A stretch of 64,000 nt of DNA, taken from Rotaria sp. Silwood1 (taxonomy: Eukaryota; Rotifera; Eurotatoria; Philodinida; Philodinidae). The stretch is from contig CAJNOP010000001.1 of NCBI GenBank assembly GCA_905250075.1, positions 2,599,272 through 2,663,271 on the forward strand. The letters run 5' to 3'. Shown here in pieces: positions 59,901 to 64,000 of the stretch. The position numbers and the translations under genes were made by a program. The notes under the pieces were generated by a model. That model was given only the letters and a program-made list of their open reading frames with translations, was not told where the DNA came from and made no database searches. Position 1 is the first letter of the stretch; every line of letters starts with the position of its first letter.

Positions 59901-62900
59901 CTAACTTCTTTGATGATTTTACCTGCTTTAAATAGTAAACAAATAAACTGTAAGACTAATCTATTCCATGAAATTGAAAAAGACATTCTCAACAATTTAA
60001 CACATGGACAAGAGAACAGATAATGTAAAAAAAAATTGTGCTAACTCGATTCGTAGCCAAGAAGTTTATAGATATCAATCAATAAATGCTCTATTCATGT
60101 TCATTTTATTTGAAAGTAAACTGACAATCTTTATTGATCTCTAAAAAATCGAAGTATAAAATTAACTATAAAAATACATACGATGAAGGTACTCGTCCTT
60201 TAAGATTTAATTCTGGTATAATGAAAGCATCGTGTGGTGATGCATAAACAGTCCCAAGTGTTAATGCACCTCTAAAGTGATTATTCGATAAAATTTTTAT
60301 TTAGAAAAAAAAAAGTTTTTATTTTCTTTTTTTTCAGACCTTCCAAATGGTAATGACATTGTTCTTTGAGCAACACTAAATAAATATCGTTCATTATTTT
60401 CCATAACTTCTTGTTCAGTTACATTTGGTCTCTGTGCAATATCAATCATAACTGGTGTTGATGATTGTACACATTCAACAATTGTTTGTACACGTAAATC
60501 TTCTGGAAAACGTAATTTTAATACCTGAGACAAAAACAAAAAAAAAAAAAATTCGTAAATATTTTTGTTTTTAATAACTTTTCTTATTACTTCGCTTTCA
60601 ACAAGTCGAGTTTTATCATTATGAAAATCTTTTCCATAAACACGAATTAATTCTAAACTTCGCAATGATATAAGACCTGGATGAAAATTTTTATCAAATA
60701 ATTTTGGATCATGATATGATAATTCTTGTCGACCAATAAATTCATATGTTTTTCTTGGTAAATCAAATTTAGGATGTAATGCAACATGACTTATAGCTTC
60801 ATATAAAACAGCATGTACACATAACGGAAGACTATCAAATTCAATTGAAGTTGAATCTTTAAAATGATAGAAAAAAAAAACAAAAATATTTTATTTATAG
60901 GAAAAAAAAATTGTATTTTTTTTTCTAACCATCATTTAAAAAAGCATCAATTATTTGTTGATGACGTGATGACATATCACCTTTAGTTGTATTGATTGAT
61001 GTAAATAACATTGGTGATGGTGATGTTCCATCTAAATTAAAGTTTTATTTGAACGAAAAAAAACAATAACAAAGTCTTTTATTTTACCATTACTATTTGC
61101 GGCAATATTACATAAATAATTTAAATGTACATTGGACATACCGGGATATAAATATGTTGCAAGAAGCTAGAAAATGTTTTTTTTTTCATAAATCAATTTA
61201 TTTTAGAAGATTGTTTTGTTTCTTGTAGAACTCACATATATGGAATGTTCTGAAAGTCTATCAGAAGGATTCAAGTAAATATTTCTTACAGAATTCAAGC
61301 AATTCAATTTATTTTTTAAAATAATATGTTTGTATGTTCTACGTACTATCAAATAAACGTCTGACCCTATAAAAATTGTTTTAATTTACTTTAGGTTGAG
61401 AAACGAAACCTACAAGTCGAATTCAGCAAAAACACATCAGGTGAAGATTATAGTAAAGTTACATTTCAATGCATTTGTGAAACTGATACAATGGAAGATT
61501 AAGAGCATCAAAAACTATTGAAGAAAAAGTCAACGAAACTTATGATGTTTGTGAAAAATGAACTACAATCATGTGCTCAAACTGTCACAAACATTTACTT
61601 TATTTCATGAACAACAACGCACAGAATTATGACTCAGTGCCTTGCAGTAGAATCGTACACGATCAAATCTGTTCGCAGAATGGAGTAGACCTTTGTAATA
61701 GCTCGAACAATTGATCGTTGTTGATTTTTCACCAATATCGTGAATTTCATTGGTTTTTCTGTAATTTTTTGACGTTCTTAATCTTTTATTATACTAGTTT
61801 CACACAAGCATGGAAATGTAAGTTTAACTCAACCTTTACTTAGTATGTTTTTGCTGAATTCGATTTGAAGGTTTCATTTCACAAGTATAGGTGACTTAAA
61901 TTTAGTGATTTGTAGAAACTATTTTTATTCTAAAGCTTATAGTTACAAACATTTACGTGAAAATACACGGAACAAAACTTTAAAGAACATGCTTTCATAT
62001 TATGACAAAATCAATTAAATCGCTTGAATTGTACAAGAGATATTCACGTTAACTTTACCAATGGTATTTTGAGCCTCCCTCCCTCTCCTAGCAATCGGGG
62101 TTGAAAATCATTGATTAAATTTTCATAGCAACTGCACAAGTGAAAATAAGAAGTTTGCGTATAGCGAACGATATTGGTTGAACTTTTTTGATCAAAGAGA
62201 GAAGCAAACAAAAGAAAGAGTGTAGAATTAAGGTAAACTCCGTCTGTGTAATAGAAGATTATGAGTCTTTTGTTGTGTCTCATTTATTTTCAAAAGCAAA
62301 AGAATATCGAGGATTTAGAAAGAGATCACTCTTTAGAATTTTACAAGCTTAGAAATAATATTGACTTCAGTCTTTTAAGGTTTTTGAAGTTTAAAACCTT
62401 AACAAATAAGCATATCTTAACGCAAATGTACTAATTAAAATTCTTATTTTGTGAGAAATTAATTAAATAAGTGGAGTCTTCTATTTCAAGGAGAAATCTA
62501 CTAATAGTAAGACAATATTTAATGTACGACATTGTATGTAAATTCTACATTTTAGCCCTAAAAAGGCTGCATGAACAAGTTTTCTTTCTAATATATTTAC
62601 TTTAGTACAGAGGACAATACGATTTGTTACTGATGCAATATATGGAAATGGTGATAATTGACTACCATTATCAGATTTTGATAAGAAAAGACGTGCCCAT
62701 TTTAAATAGCTTGGTGGTGTTTGATCAAATAATCTTGGCATAAATATATTTGAAGCAACTAAAATATAATAATGAATTTTAAATAAATTTAGATGAAGAA
62801 ATTAATTTACTTGGAGATAATTGATGAGTTTTACGAACACGTTTCGAAATTTTCCAATTTTCAGCCAAATAATAATGACGATATTCATGTAAATCAAAAT

Positions 62901-64000
62901 CACTAAAATATTATATAGAATAATCAGTTTAATTTATTTTCAAAAAGAGACAAAAAATTGCACTATTTAATATTCATAAAATTCTGTTTGAACTTACAGA
63001 ATTTATAAACGGAAACGCATACAATAAAAATTTGTTTTCTTATTTTATGTGACGTGGCTAACGCTAATTTTACAATAATAACTCGAAGAAATCAATATCT
63101 AAAGGCTAGGTTTTTTTCCGAGTATCTAGAGTAAATCAACAAATACATTTTATGTAGAAATTAGCTAAAAGAAATCTCTCGTTGTATATTTTCTTGATGT
63201 TCTCACATATCAATTACTTATATGAAAATGACTAGACATATAACTAAAATTTGAACAAGTACAAAAGAATCTGATTCAATTCATTCTAAAAACTGTCTTA
63301 GCTTGAGTTCTGATTGAATTTCAAATATGAGAAAATAATAAATGAAATATTTACCAAGCTAAAAGATATAAAAGTTCAAGTAATGGTGTACAATCTTTTG
63401 TATGATTTAATGTTAAATCCTACAAAAAAAAACAATAATATATAGAAATTCATATGAAATTCCTTGTTTCTTTTTTCATCTTACTTCATAAATAACATGT
63501 AAAGCACAAAGAATTTGTCCTGCATGTGCATAAAGTGGATCATTAGAATTAATTGTTGTATATCGATTAGTTCGTTGTTGTTTAGGTTTATCATTTCTAT
63601 CAATATGTGTTAATGTTGGTGTTGATGATACAGCTTTATGTCTTTGTTGTGGAAATATATTTGAGATAATTGCTGGTGATGGATGTTCAACACTACCTGT
63701 TGATGTATCACCTTGTTCAATAAGTAATGATGTACTACTTGTACTACTTATATTATGTGTCCATTCTCGTGCAGCATTTTCATCATTTTCATCATCTGAT
63801 AAACAATCAACATTTGTTGGAATCATTGGAAGATTATTTAATCCATCATCATGTTCATCATGTGATAAATCAGGTGTTTTATCAAGTAATTGTAATGTAA
63901 CATCATCTTTTTTAAATAATTTAAATAAATTTGGTTCAATACGACGTATTTCATTTAACATAAATGGCCAATCTTCATCAGTATCATTAATATCAATTTT
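53953..64000 (-). CDS. ANAPC1: APC1, scaffold subunit of the anaphase-promoting complex (5' part beyond window)
   Basis: Twenty-one exons, minus strand: 64000(partial)-63485, 63419-63355, 62902-62811, 62758-62601, 61166-61088, 61031-60930, 60856-60591, 60524-60340, 60271-60182, 59793-59491, 59438-59238, 59080-58996, 58939-58737, 58172-58094, 58033-57803, 57727-57593, 57529-57384, 57319-57233, 55974-55388, 55321-55199, 54044-53953. All phases agree; 1274 codons plus stop. APC1 is the largest APC/C platform subunit, a ubiquitin ligase for cyclin B and securin. Matches to vertebrate APC1 include LPFGRGALTLG, IPELNLKGRVPSS, EVPQNITHWPLFHNGVAASL, EQAGFLYGLGLIGHFKNLP, LLLAMVMAGSGDL-type helices (here LSLAMVMAGSGDLQLL) and FPMSSNDNRFHLQIFRHLYV. 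Repeated Gly-Leu-Gly-Leu helices are the proteasome/cyclosome (PC) repeats. The N-terminal WD40 domain lies outside. Introns at 61167... to 62600 (1.4 kb) and 55975-57232 (1.3 kb) are the long ones. Confidence 0.96.

Noticed and set aside
1-64000. CRISPR arrays, operons of bacterial type, rRNA or tRNA genes
   Set aside because: No regularly spaced repeats, no Shine-Dalgarno-led gene strings and no cloverleaf-like sequences were seen.

Overview
This is an AT-rich eukaryotic window with compact, intron-rich animal genes. Most introns are 45-70 bp GT-AG introns, with a few of 1-2 kb. An oestrogen-receptor-type nuclear receptor, a fibrillar collagen and a P2X channel show it is metazoan. The style (about 30% GC by eye, tiny introns, a fungal/bacterial-type secreted glutaminase embedded among animal genes) suggests a rotifer, most likely a bdelloid. 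That taxonomic call is an inference.

Layout. 145-3241 (+): two four-TM TMEM272-like paralogues flank a small intronless coiled-coil gene. 3448-5570 (-): a WSB1/2-type WD40 plus SOCS-box protein, convergent with the second TMEM272-like gene. 5792-10561 (+): a secreted glutaminase A (GtaA family), divergent from the WSB gene across 221 bp. 13175-13756 (+): an Mpo1-like (DUF962) ER membrane protein. 13876-24664 (+): NUP133, 27 exons rebuilt in one open frame of 1034 codons. 24769-25877 (-): the main exon of a P2X receptor, tail to tail with NUP133. 25.9-29.3 kb: non-coding sequence with an assembly gap bracketed by perfect inverted repeats of a Tc1/mariner-like element. 29266-38164 (-): a complete fibrillar collagen (TSPN domain, minor helix, major helix in dozens of very small exons, COLFI propeptide). 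38.2-40.2 kb: spacer with a probable MITE. 40169-44750 (-): an oestrogen receptor, nine exons, 715 aa. 44.8-53.9 kb: a gene-poor stretch holding a decayed second copy of the 3' end of the next gene, a hAT transposase relic and a hAT MITE with a target-site duplication. 53953-64000 (-): the C-terminal 1274 codons of APC1 (anaphase-promoting complex subunit 1), running off the right edge.

The genes are not one functional system; they are ordinary animal housekeeping and signalling genes. The most notable items are the glutaminase (probable horizontal gene transfer), the receptor with a changed steroid-contact residue, the P2X channel with changed ATP-contact positions, the local APC1 duplication with decay, and four or five small DNA-transposon remnants. 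I found no CRISPR array, rRNA or tRNA, and no clearly new multi-gene system. Exon boundaries were worked out by hand from splice consensus, frame continuity and family similarity; no alignment or search was run.
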